From contig JAEESO010000015.1 in NCBI GenBank assembly GCA_016286385.1, positions 1-56,874 of the forward strand: a stretch of DNA of 56,874 bases, given 5' to 3'. Source of the stretch: Bacteroidales bacterium (GTDB lineage: Bacteria; Bacteroidota; Bacteroidia; Bacteroidales; UBA932). A program made the translations under genes and the position numbers. Shown here one piece after another: positions 26,483 to 34,658 of this stretch. The notes under the pieces were generated by a model, which was not told where the DNA came from, did not search any database, and saw only the letters and a list, made by a program, of their open reading frames with translations. The stretch's first letter is position 1, and each line of letters starts with the position of its first letter.

Positions 26483-28294
26483 ATGAAAAAGATATTTGCA
26501 ATCATAGCAGTAGTTTCTGCAGCAGCCTTCCTGTTCTCCTGCGCAAAGCCGGAAAGCAATCCTGATAAGGATAAGCCTAACGAGAAGCAGGAAGTAGAAC
26601 CGGTATCCCTTGAGCTTACCTTTGAACTGCCCAGTAGCGGAGAAAAGACCTCCTGGGTGGCCGGAGACAAGATTGTGGTACACGGCGAATATGCAAAGGA
26701 CGCGGTTACGGTAACCCTTGCCCAAGGAGACATCAAGGACGGTGGCAGGACCGCCACCCTCACAGTGGACAACCTCAAGCCCTATGTGCGCGAGGATGTC
26801 ACCAGCACCTTGTATGCCGGCTGGCCGGCCGAGGCCGTAGAGCTGCTGCCCCACTGCTTCTTCTATACCAAGTTCAACACAACCGACAGATGCCTTCTTG
26901 CCGCGTGCAATGATGCCGGTAACAAGTTCCAGTTCAAGGAAGTGTTGGGCAAGCTCACCTTTTCCGTAGACGGCGGTTACGACTCATTCACCATCACCGG
27001 CAACAAGAAGGAGAACCTGGGCTACAGCCAAATCCAGGTAAAGATTACGGATAAGGAACAGATCTTCAACCAGTACAACGAGAATCCTGTCATTACCCTG
27101 GATATGCCCGCCGGAGCAGAAAACACCATCTATCTCCCTGCCGGAACAGAGTTCAAGGAGGGACTGATGATCAAGTTCCGCAAGAACGGCGCTTTTGTAA
27201 AGGCTCTCCATACGGAGGATCCTTTCATCGTGGGCAATGCCCAGGAGGTGTCATTTGAAGACATCACGTCCAAGATCAAGGACTATGACGACCCGTTCTC
27301 CAGCGATATCATTGATCTCGATGATAATGGCAACGCCAACAGTTATGTGGTTGGAGAAGCCGGAGTTTACAAGTTCAAAGCCGTTTACGGCAATGTTCCC
27401 ACGAGCTTCATTGATGACATAGATTCTGTCGAGGTGCTTTGGGAAACCTGGAATGATGCTTCCGAGCTAGAGCCCGGCTGCGTACTCACCAGTGTTTCCT
27501 ATGCCGAGGATTACATCATCTTCCACACCGCCACACCGCTGCATCCCGGCAACGCCGTGATCGCGGCCAAGGACAAGGAAGGCAAGATCCTTTGGAGCTG
27601 GCACATCTGGATTCCCCAGACTGCCATCCAGACCGGAGAATATGGCGGAATCATGGGCGGCGTAATCATGGACCGCAACCTTGGCGCCCTAGTGGCAACC
27701 AAGGCCGATATGGAAGTGGTGGATCCGCTTAGTTACGGTCTTGTATACCAGTGGGGCCGCAAGGATCCGTTCGTGAACTCGCCTACCGCCCTGAAGAATG
27801 ACCTTGCGTCACAGGTTGGAGAGTCCGAGGAGGTTGCCTCAGGTCAGATTTCCCTTGCCGATGGTATAGCCCACCCGCGCCTGCTCGGCCACATTAACGA
27901 CGGTAACTGGATGGACGAGGTTGACGAGACCCTGTGGTCGGACGACTCCAAGACCATCTATGACCCCTGCCCTGTAGGCTACCGTGTGCCGCCGCGCGAC
28001 AGCAACCAGCCATTCTGGAGCGGAGACCTCACGTCCCAGACAGGCTGGGGCGTAAACAACGCTTATGGCTGGATTACAATCGGAGATCCCGTAGCTGTAT
28101 TCCCCATTGCCGGATATCGCGATGACTATGATGTTGGCGGAATGGCTAAGGTGGGTGCACGTACCCTCTACTGGACCGCTCACGGATCCGAGGCAAAAGC
28201 CGCAGGTGCAGACCTTCGTTACGACAAAGGCACATTCAAGCTGGGTTCCGCTCCCAAGGCCCGCCTGGCCTCTGTCCGCTGCATTGCGGAATAA
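26483..28294 (+). CDS. fimbrillin-like surface lipoprotein with C-terminal FISUMP-like domain
   Basis: The 603-residue protein has a lipoprotein signal (FLFSC, Cys20). The N-terminal part resembles Bacteroidales fimbrillin-like proteins, with TSWVAGDKIVVHG near residue 55. From about residue 280 it carries a domain shared with the next gene: NGNANSYVV, GKILWSWHIWIP, MDRNLGALVA, VYQWGRKDPF, IYDPCPVGYRVP, ending SVRCIAE. That set is typical of the Fibrobacter-major-domain/FISUMP-like extracellular modules. The role is probably surface display or substrate adhesion beside the SusCD complexes. The C-terminal motifs are visible; the family name is from recall. No enzyme motif is seen. Confidence 0.7.
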   Translation: MKKIFAIIAVVSAAAFLFSCAKPESNPDKDKPNEKQEVEPVSLELTFELPSSGEKTSWVAGDKIVVHGEYAKDAVTVTLAQGDIKDGGRTATLTVDNLKPYVREDVTSTLYAGWPAEAVELLPHCFFYTKFNTTDRCLLAACNDAGNKFQFKEVLGKLTFSVDGGYDSFTITGNKKENLGYSQIQVKITDKEQIFNQYNENPVITLDMPAGAENTIYLPAGTEFKEGLMIKFRKNGAFVKALHTEDPFIVGNAQEVSFEDITSKIKDYDDPFSSDIIDLDDNGNANSYVVGEAGVYKFKAVYGNVPTSFIDDIDSVEVLWETWNDASELEPGCVLTSVSYAEDYIIFHTATPLHPGNAVIAAKDKEGKILWSWHIWIPQTAIQTGEYGGIMGGVIMDRNLGALVATKADMEVVDPLSYGLVYQWGRKDPFVNSPTALKNDLASQVGESEEVASGQISLADGIAHPRLLGHINDGNWMDEVDETLWSDDSKTIYDPCPVGYRVPPRDSNQPFWSGDLTSQTGWGVNNAYGWITIGDPVAVFPIAGYRDDYDVGGMAKVGARTLYWTAHGSEAKAAGADLRYDKGTFKLGSAPKARLASVRCIAE

Positions 28295-28311
28295 AATAAG
28301 GCTTAATCTAA

Positions 28312-30156
28312 ATGAAAAAACTGACAGTCTTTTTGGTTGCTTTCCTGGTACCGCTGCTGCTTGCCTGCGGCGGTACCAAGGAGAGTAATCTCCCCGCTCC
28401 GCCTCCTCCTTCCTCAGAAGACCCCGGGGGTAAGAACGACAATCCCGATGATCCCGGAACTACCGATGATCCCGGCACTACAGACAATCCCGACACCCCT
28501 AACAATCCCAATCCTCCGGATCCGTCACTGGCCACGGACCTTGGGCTTAACGGAACTGCCAACAGCTACATCGTAACGTCTGCAGACAGTTACAAGTTCA
28601 AGGCCGTAAAGGGTAACGGCACCGCGTCGGTGGGAACGGCGTCCACCGCAGATATTCTCTGGGGAGGGGAGTGCCTTGAAGACGCCTCGTATTACAACGG
28701 GTATGTGATCTTCTCCACAAAGGAGCCCCTGATGCCGGGAAATGCCCTTGTGGCAGCCAAGGATGCTTCCGGAACCATTCTCTGGAGCTGGCACATCTGG
28801 ATTCCAAAAACGGAAATAGGTGGAGACAAATATGGATTCTCCTTCTACACCACCATGGACCGTAACCTTGGTGCGCTGGAGGCTGCATCGGCCACGGCCG
28901 GAGAAGATTCCCATGGTCTCCTTTACCAGTGGGGGAGAAAGGACCCATTCCCTTGTAAAACCCCTTCAAAACGCGTTCCCGGGCCGGTTTCCAGACAGGA
29001 GACAATCACTCATCCGGATACGTTCTATTATACCGACGGCACCTGGATGAGTTCCGTGGACAAGACCGTCTGGGGAGACGGAGCCACCAAAACCATCTAC
29101 GACCCCTGTCCTCCGGGATACAAGGTTCCTATGCGCGAAGACCTTTCCGGATTCTTCCCAATAGATCCTCTGTCATCGGCCAAGGGCTGGCAATATGCGG
29201 CCGGATATGCTTTTGCGGTGGGTGAACCTCAGGTTTGGTTCCCATACACTGGTTACATTGACGTTACCGGAACCTACGTGGGCGCCGGAACCCAGACCAA
29301 GATATGGAATTCCCACATGGATTCCGCCAACAACCAGGGCTACGGAGTGTTCCTTAACGGAAGCACTTCTTCAAAGAGCTCACAGAAAGCGGCCCAGGGC
29401 GGTAGCGTAAGGTGTATCTCAGAGCAGCAGGAGCAGTTCCAAAACAAGCCCGGAATGCCCGTCCAGGGCAGTTATACCCGCAAGGTGTTCGATTCCGGAG
29501 TTGAGGAACTCTCCGGCCTGTGCCTCAGTTGGGATAAAACCTATCTCTGGGGCGTTGGAGACCAAGGAGAACTGTACAAGTTCACAAACCTTGACGGCGG
29601 AGTGGAGGCCATTACCTACACCAGCGTGTGGAAATACGATGCCGATATGGAAGGAGTCACCATAGACCCCGGTTCCACTACGCTTTATCTTGGAATTGAG
29701 AGTGACCGCGTCTACAGGGTGCAGTCGCCATATAATTCAAAAACCACTATCTTTGTCATTGACGATGCCGCAAATATGGGTAATTCCGGCGTTGAGGGAA
29801 TAACCTGGTATAAGGGAGACCTTTACGTTGGAGCCCAGAGCGGAGCAACTCTGTGGAGGTATAAACTGGATGGCACCAAGGTGTGGAAAAAGCAACTCGG
29901 CGCCCTGGCGCCCGGAATCAAGGAAGTGGGAGACCTTTTCTATGATTCGGAGACAGACCTTCTCTGGGTGTCGGACTCCGAGGCCTGCAAACTATTTGTA
30001 TTTGACGGAGAGGTCACGGAGCTCCAGGCTATCTACGACGTTTCCTTCATCGGGAATGCGGAATCCGTCTGCGTAGACCATCAGCGTGGCTGCGTATGGG
30101 TTGGAGACGACGGTTCCACCTCCAAGATTTACAAGATAGCATTTACCGGATTATAG
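28312..30156 (+). CDS. surface lipoprotein: FISUMP-like domain plus SdiA-regulated-type beta-propeller
   Basis: The 614-residue protein has a lipoprotein signal (LLLAC, Cys19) and a Pro/Asp/Gly/Thr linker (about residues 25-75). It has the same domain as the upstream gene (NGTANSYIV, WSWHIWIP, MDRNLGALEA, LYQWGRKDPF, IYDPCPPGYKVP, SVRCISE), followed from about residue 385 by a beta-propeller with repeated W-G/L-x-D/E blades (ELSGLCLSWDKTYLWGVGD, EGVTIDPGSTTLYLGIE, VEGITWYKGDLYVGAQ, VGDLFYDSETDLLWVSD). Such propellers are annotated SdiA-regulated or esterase-like-phytase in databases. An enzymatic phosphate role is possible but I cannot see catalytic residues, so binding is equally likely. It lies 17 bases after its paralogue. 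Confidence 0.72.
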   Translation: MKKLTVFLVAFLVPLLLACGGTKESNLPAPPPPSSEDPGGKNDNPDDPGTTDDPGTTDNPDTPNNPNPPDPSLATDLGLNGTANSYIVTSADSYKFKAVKGNGTASVGTASTADILWGGECLEDASYYNGYVIFSTKEPLMPGNALVAAKDASGTILWSWHIWIPKTEIGGDKYGFSFYTTMDRNLGALEAASATAGEDSHGLLYQWGRKDPFPCKTPSKRVPGPVSRQETITHPDTFYYTDGTWMSSVDKTVWGDGATKTIYDPCPPGYKVPMREDLSGFFPIDPLSSAKGWQYAAGYAFAVGEPQVWFPYTGYIDVTGTYVGAGTQTKIWNSHMDSANNQGYGVFLNGSTSSKSSQKAAQGGSVRCISEQQEQFQNKPGMPVQGSYTRKVFDSGVEELSGLCLSWDKTYLWGVGDQGELYKFTNLDGGVEAITYTSVWKYDADMEGVTIDPGSTTLYLGIESDRVYRVQSPYNSKTTIFVIDDAANMGNSGVEGITWYKGDLYVGAQSGATLWRYKLDGTKVWKKQLGALAPGIKEVGDLFYDSETDLLWVSDSEACKLFVFDGEVTELQAIYDVSFIGNAESVCVDHQRGCVWVGDDGSTSKIYKIAFTGL

Positions 30157-30173
30157 TAAAAAAACATATAGTT

Positions 30174-32345
30174 ATGAAAGTCAAATTCTTAGCAGCGGCT
30201 CTGCTGTTTTCCTCCCTTCTGGCCTGCGCCACGCCGGAAAACGCTCAACCTCTTCCGCCGCCGCCCCCTAGCGGCGACGACCCCGGCACGGATCCCGGCA
30301 CAGACCCCGGCGAAGACCCTGGTACGGACCCCGGCACAAATCCCGGAACCCCCGGCGAGTATGTCGTTATCGGCTATGCCACCTACTGGGAAAGCACTAT
30401 GCCGGACCCGTCGCTGCTCACCCACATCAACTATGCGTTCGGAAAGATAGGCAGTGATTTCGAGACCCTCAAAATCAATACGGATTCCCGTCTGAAAAAG
30501 CTTGTCGGCCTCAAGAAAACCAATCCTTCCCTGAAGGTCCTGCTGTCCATAGGCGGCTGGGGAGCCGGCAATTTCTCAGAGATGGCGGCCGATGAATCCC
30601 ACCGCAAAAAGTTCTGCGAGAACTGCCTTAAGGCGGTGAACCAGTACGGCCTGGACGGCATAGACCTGGACTGGGAGTATCCTACCAGCAGCAGCGCGGG
30701 AATATCGTCCTCCCCGGACGACACAAAGAACTTCACCCTCCTGGTGAAGGACCTCCGTGCGGCTCTCGGGAATGACCTCCTTATCACCATGGCTTCATCG
30801 GCCAATGCAAAGTATGTGAATTTCAAGGACTTCATAGACTATATGGACTGGGTGAACCTCATGACCTACGATATGGGTAACCCGCCTTATCACAATGCCG
30901 GCCTTTACAAGTCGTCCATGACAAAGCGCAGCTGCGACGAATCCGTAGCCCTTCACAATAGTGCCGGTGTTCCCTATGAGAAGATAGTCCTTGGAATGCC
31001 TTTCTACGGCCGCGACGATCACCATGCCTTCACGGAAGGGGATGACGACAATTATGTCTATTATCACGACATAAGTGTTGGCTCTTATGTGGAGCGCTGG
31101 GACAGCCAGGCCCTTGTGCCTTATCTTACCAATGCTTCAGGCACCATGGTCCTCAGTTATGACAACGAGCAGTCCATAAGCCTCAAGGCAAATTACATCA
31201 AGGAAAAGGGTCTGAAAGGTGCAATGTACTGGGCCATAGAAGGCGATGACAGTAACTGGACGCTGTCCAAGGCCATTGCCGGTCCGCTCCTTGGCTGGAC
31301 ACCGGATGCTTCAGAGGCCTTCCTCGCAACCAACGCGTATGTAGAGAAGTTCTTGTCTGAGGTGGACTACGGCAACACACTGTATTATGGAGAGGAAGGA
31401 CATTCCAAGGTTAAAGGCTACCCCGGCGGCGGCCCCAGCGTGAACAATGAGGAGATCCCTCCCACCTACACCATCACCTGGAACGCTGCAAGCGGCGCCC
31501 AGAAGCTGGTGGTGAGCGAAGGGGACTGGAGCAGGGAATACAGCCTTTCTTCTGGCGTTTCCAGCCAGGACATAACCAACCTCGTCCCCAATACCACCTA
31601 CCAGTGGAGGGTCACTTCCACTGACGGCGCTGTGGTTGCAAGCGGCAGTTTCCCCACCAGGGGACACCTGCGTCAGGTATATTATGAGCCCAACGTGCGC
31701 AACGGCCGTGACCTTGGCGGTTACAAGGGCTATGGCGGCAAGACCGTGGTATACCACAAGCTCTTCCGCGGCGGTGCCATCCACGGCTCCCGCACCAGTT
31801 CAAGCGGCAGGAAGGAAATGCTGGCCGAGGGTATCAGGGCCGAGGTAGACCTCCGTGAGGCCGAAGACGTGCCATCATCGTCACCTCTTGGAAGCGAAGT
31901 GGATTTCTACGCCCCGGGCTTCGACAGCGGCTACAATGAGATGATACGCGACAACCAGCCCAAGGTGAAGGAAACCTTCATGTGGGTTGTGCAGAAACTC
32001 CGCGAAGGGAAGCCCGTCTACTTCCACTGCGCCGCAGGACGTGACCGCACGGCAACGCTTGCGGTGCTTCTGGAAGGGGCTCTTGGCATAAGCGAGAGCG
32101 ATATGGCAAAGGACTATGAACTTACGTACTTCACTCCCACCGACTGGGGTATGTCAAAGGACGATAACGGCAACTATACGCTGTATAAGCACACCTACGA
32201 CAACTACAGTTACGGTTCCATCCACACCACAATCTTCAAGGAGACGGACAGCGGAACCTATCAGGAGAGGATAGTGAAGTATCTCCTAAAGATAGGAGTC
32301 CCGCAAAAAGACATAGACGACCTACGGTCCATAATGCTAAAATAG
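30174..32345 (+). CDS. GH18 - fibronectin III - tyrosine-phosphatase fusion lipoprotein
   Basis: The chosen start is ATG 30174, which gives a lipoprotein signal (FSSLLAC, Cys18); the longer frame from 30096 only overlaps the previous gene. The 723 residues contain a Pro run and an acidic DPGT-repeat linker (26-62), then a GH18 barrel (65-370) with LSIGGWG and DGIDLDWE (D161, D164, D166, acid E168). A fibronectin-III-like domain follows (about 428-495, TYTITWNAASGA to YQWRVTSTDG). Last is a Y_phosphatase3-type phosphatase (about 500-710), with NVRNGRDLGGY and the CX5R loop HCAAGRDRT (C619 nucleophile, R625). Both catalytic sites look intact. It would act outside the cell on a GlcNAc-containing substrate that bears phosphate. 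It ends the locus, one base before the terminator. Confidence 0.9.
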   Translation: MKVKFLAAALLFSSLLACATPENAQPLPPPPPSGDDPGTDPGTDPGEDPGTDPGTNPGTPGEYVVIGYATYWESTMPDPSLLTHINYAFGKIGSDFETLKINTDSRLKKLVGLKKTNPSLKVLLSIGGWGAGNFSEMAADESHRKKFCENCLKAVNQYGLDGIDLDWEYPTSSSAGISSSPDDTKNFTLLVKDLRAALGNDLLITMASSANAKYVNFKDFIDYMDWVNLMTYDMGNPPYHNAGLYKSSMTKRSCDESVALHNSAGVPYEKIVLGMPFYGRDDHHAFTEGDDDNYVYYHDISVGSYVERWDSQALVPYLTNASGTMVLSYDNEQSISLKANYIKEKGLKGAMYWAIEGDDSNWTLSKAIAGPLLGWTPDASEAFLATNAYVEKFLSEVDYGNTLYYGEEGHSKVKGYPGGGPSVNNEEIPPTYTITWNAASGAQKLVVSEGDWSREYSLSSGVSSQDITNLVPNTTYQWRVTSTDGAVVASGSFPTRGHLRQVYYEPNVRNGRDLGGYKGYGGKTVVYHKLFRGGAIHGSRTSSSGRKEMLAEGIRAEVDLREAEDVPSSSPLGSEVDFYAPGFDSGYNEMIRDNQPKVKETFMWVVQKLREGKPVYFHCAAGRDRTATLAVLLEGALGISESDMAKDYELTYFTPTDWGMSKDDNGNYTLYKHTYDNYSYGSIHTTIFKETDSGTYQERIVKYLLKIGVPQKDIDDLRSIMLK

Positions 32346-32372
32346 AAAAAGTAGCCCGCCGGGCTACTTTTT
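32346..32372 (+). terminator. Rho-independent terminator closing the utilisation locus
   Basis: AAAAAGTAGCCC (32346-32357) pairs with GGGCTACTTTTT (32361-32372), followed by GTTTTTT. The stem is perfect with a 3-base loop. The stop codon of the minus-strand gene (32364-32366) lies inside the right arm, so the structure probably serves both converging transcripts. Confidence 0.88.
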
Positions 32373-32774
32373 GTTTTTTCGCTTTTCCCTTTCCTTGCTG
32401 GCGCGTTTTCCGCCGTTTTTCCAGTACTTTTCCCACTGCTCCTCGGTGAAGAAGCGCCTGTAGGCGGAGTCAATCTTTTCCATCCATTTGTCTGAGATGG
32501 CCATGTAGAGGTCTGAGTTCTCAACGCGGGCCTTCTGCATATCAAGGAGTTCCGCCTGGCGGGCGCGTAAGTCGTGGTTAAGCGTGGAATCCACGTAGAA
32601 TTCCTGCCAGTATTCAAGTTCCAGCATATCCGTGAGGCGCTTAACCTCCTTATCAATGAATTCTGTCATCTGCTTTTCCCTCTGCTCCGGAGTCTGGGGC
32701 GGATTCTGGGCCGATACTCCCGCGCTCAGGAACAAACAAGGCAGGGCAGCAATGATAATCTTACAAATTTTCAT
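32364..32774 (-). CDS. small secreted charged protein of unknown function
   Basis: The start is taken at 32774 because it gives a clear signal peptide (MKICKIIIAALPCLFLSAGVSAQ); the open frame extends further upstream only by overlap with the divergent peptidase gene. The 136-residue product is rich in Glu, Lys, Arg and aromatic residues after the signal and predicted to be almost all helix (TPEQREKQMTEFIDKEV, FFTEEQWEKYWKNGG), with a very basic tail (KREKRKNKK). The pattern of Gln/Glu-rich helices with LTDML and EEQWEKY recalls small periplasmic Spy/LTXXQ-like proteins, but I cannot confirm the family. Its last codons overlap the terminator stem. Confidence 0.65.
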   Translation of the reverse strand: MKICKIIIAALPCLFLSAGVSAQNPPQTPEQREKQMTEFIDKEVKRLTDMLELEYWQEFYVDSTLNHDLRARQAELLDMQKARVENSDLYMAISDKWMEKIDSAYRRFFTEEQWEKYWKNGGKRASKEREKRKNKK

Positions 32775-32781
32775 ATCTTTG
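32774..32781 (+). promoter_or_regulatory. -7 promoter element (TATCTTTG) for the C69 peptidase
   Basis: TATCTTTG is an exact TAnnTTTG match 36 bases upstream of the peptidase ATG. Its first base is also the first base of the start codon of the minus-strand gene. Confidence 0.6.
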
Positions 32782-32801
32782 TAGTCTTGTAAACTCAAAT
32801 G

Positions 32802-32809
32802 CAAAAATA
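32802..32809 (-). promoter_or_regulatory. -7 promoter element (TATTTTTG) for the small secreted protein
   Basis: On minus this reads TATTTTTG, a TAnnTTTG match, 27 bases upstream of the minus-strand ATG at 32774. The two divergent promoters therefore overlap. Confidence 0.5.
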
Positions 32810-32817
32810 CGCATTTA

Positions 32818-34608
32818 ATGGAAAAAGGACAAATACTCAAATCTCTTCTGGTGGCAGGTGCACTCCTTGCCGCCAACATAGAAGGCAATACTTGTACCAA
32901 TGTGATCGTAAGCCGCGGCGCCAGCAAGGACGGGTCTGTCCTGGTGTCCTACGCCGCAGACTCCCATTACCTCTTCGGTGAGCTCTATTACCGCCCCGCA
33001 GTGGACTGGGACCCCGGCAGTACCCTCAACATCTACGACTGGGACTCCAACCGCTACATCGGAGACATAGAGCAGGTTCCCCACACCTTCCAGACCGTGG
33101 GCAACATGAACGAGTACCAGGTGATCATCGGAGAAACCACCTGGGGCGGCCGTCCGGAACTTGAGGACAAGAAGGGAGGCATAGACTACGGCTCCCTCAT
33201 CTACATTACCCTCCAGCGGGCAAAATCGGCCCGTGAAGCCATTGACATCATAGTGGACCTTGCCAACACCTACGGCTATGCGTCGGAGGGAGAGACCTTC
33301 TCCATTGCCGATAAGAACGAGGCCTGGATCATGGAACTCATCGGCAAGGGTATGAATATCCGCAACGGCGTCAACGTGAACAAGGGCATCGTGTGGGTGG
33401 CCCGCCGCGTCCCCGACGGCGCAATCTGCGCCCACGCCAACCAGGCCCGCATAGGCACCTTCCCGCTGGACGACCCTGATAACTGCCTCTACGCCCCTGA
33501 CGTAATCCGTTTCGCCCGCCGCAAGGGCTATTTTGACGGGGCCGATTCCGAATTTTCCTTCAAGAAGGCTTATTGTCCGGCCGATTTCGGCACCGTCCGC
33601 GGCTGCGACGCCCGCGCCTGGAGCGCCTTCAACATCCTCACGGACGGCTGGTTCTCCTTCTACGATGAGGAAGGCAACGCCGTCACAAAGGACGCCTACA
33701 GTTATCTGGATTACGTGATGGGCAATAATCTGGAAGGGGACTTTCCGCTCTTCGTGTACCCCCGCAAGAAAGTTGGCGTAAAGGAACTGGCCGATGTTAT
33801 GAGGGACCACTTCGAAGGCACCCCCATGGACATGACCCAGGATATCGGCGCCGGCGGAAACGCCCTTCCGTACCGCTGGAGGCCCATGGAGTGGGAGTTT
33901 GACGGAAAGACCTATGTGAACGAGCGCGCAATCGCCACCCAGCAGACAGGTTTCTGGTTCGTGGGTCAGGCCCGTAACTACGTCCCTGACGTTGTTGGCG
34001 GCATCCTGTGGTTCGGCACGGACGACGCCGCAACCTCCTACCTTTCCCCCATCTACACTTCCGTCACCAAGATTCCGGAATGCTTCCGTGAAGGTAACGG
34101 AGACCTCCTTCACTATTCTCCCACTGCATCTTTCTGGATCAACAACCGCATTTCAAACGCCTGCTACAAGATGTACAACATCATGGCTCCTTATGTGAGG
34201 GCAAAGGTGGATTCCTTCGAGCGTGACCAGATGGAGCGCCGCACCCATTCCGTAGACTCAATGGCCGTTGTCATGTACAACCAGGTGGTAGTGAAGCTCC
34301 AGAAGAAGCTCTCATCCAAGGGGGATGTCATGGTATCGGCCAAACCATTTGCCAAGGTTGTGAAGTACGTCACGGATTACTCCGTGAACACAGCCCAGGA
34401 GCAGTTTGCCGCATGGCAGAAACTGGAGGAAGAGCTTCTTATAAAATTCATGGACGGCAACGTCAAGCCCCAGAACCCGGACGGCTCCTTCAAGCACTCG
34501 GAATTCTCAAAGGGCATCCCGGAAAAGATTGAGTGGCCCGGTTACACAGAGCTCTGGAAAGAGACCGTGGCCCAGGAGCACGGAGAAATCATAGAAGTAA
34601 AAGAGTAA
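32818..34608 (+). CDS. C69-family dipeptidase (PepD-like), exported
   Basis: The 596-residue Ntn-hydrolase has an N-terminal hydrophobic signal (ILKSLLVAGALLAANI) followed by NTCTN. Cys26 is the expected nucleophile, which becomes the N-terminus after processing. Family motifs follow: GSVLVSYAADSH, IGETTWGGRPE, TYGYASEGETFSIADKNEAWIMELIGKG, VWVARRVPDG and SLEGDFP-like NLEGDFPLFV. C69 enzymes cleave dipeptides, often with broad specificity. Length is normal for the Bacteroidota members. It stands downstream of its own -7 box and has no visible functional tie to the utilisation locus. The next gene starts 50 bases on with its own -7 box. Confidence 0.92.
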   Translation: MEKGQILKSLLVAGALLAANIEGNTCTNVIVSRGASKDGSVLVSYAADSHYLFGELYYRPAVDWDPGSTLNIYDWDSNRYIGDIEQVPHTFQTVGNMNEYQVIIGETTWGGRPELEDKKGGIDYGSLIYITLQRAKSAREAIDIIVDLANTYGYASEGETFSIADKNEAWIMELIGKGMNIRNGVNVNKGIVWVARRVPDGAICAHANQARIGTFPLDDPDNCLYAPDVIRFARRKGYFDGADSEFSFKKAYCPADFGTVRGCDARAWSAFNILTDGWFSFYDEEGNAVTKDAYSYLDYVMGNNLEGDFPLFVYPRKKVGVKELADVMRDHFEGTPMDMTQDIGAGGNALPYRWRPMEWEFDGKTYVNERAIATQQTGFWFVGQARNYVPDVVGGILWFGTDDAATSYLSPIYTSVTKIPECFREGNGDLLHYSPTASFWINNRISNACYKMYNIMAPYVRAKVDSFERDQMERRTHSVDSMAVVMYNQVVVKLQKKLSSKGDVMVSAKPFAKVVKYVTDYSVNTAQEQFAAWQKLEEELLIKFMDGNVKPQNPDGSFKHSEFSKGIPEKIEWPGYTELWKETVAQEHGEIIEVKE

Positions 34609-34627
34609 CTATAAATCAAATAATTAC

Positions 34628-34635
34628 TATATTTG
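34628..34635 (+). promoter_or_regulatory. -7 promoter element (TATATTTG)
   Basis: An exact TAnnTTTG match, 23 bases upstream of the ATG at 34659. It is the likely promoter for the following three-gene secreted cluster. Confidence 0.6.
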
Positions 34636-34658
34636 TGCAAACTCAACCATTACGCCAA

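Noticed and set aside
30096..30173. N-terminal extension of the GH18-phosphatase fusion from GTG 30096
   Set aside because: It overlaps the previous gene by 60 bases and would bury the lipoprotein signal that begins at 30174.
30255..30360. GACCCCGGCAC-type DNA repeat as a mobile or variable tandem repeat
   Set aside because: It encodes a low-complexity Asp-Pro-Gly-Thr linker typical of surface lipoproteins; a similar linker occurs at 28430-28530. Length variation between strains is possible but not shown.
34533..34658. N-terminal extension of the secreted protein at 34659
   Set aside because: It overlaps the peptidase gene and the promoter box, and the signal peptide begins at 34659.
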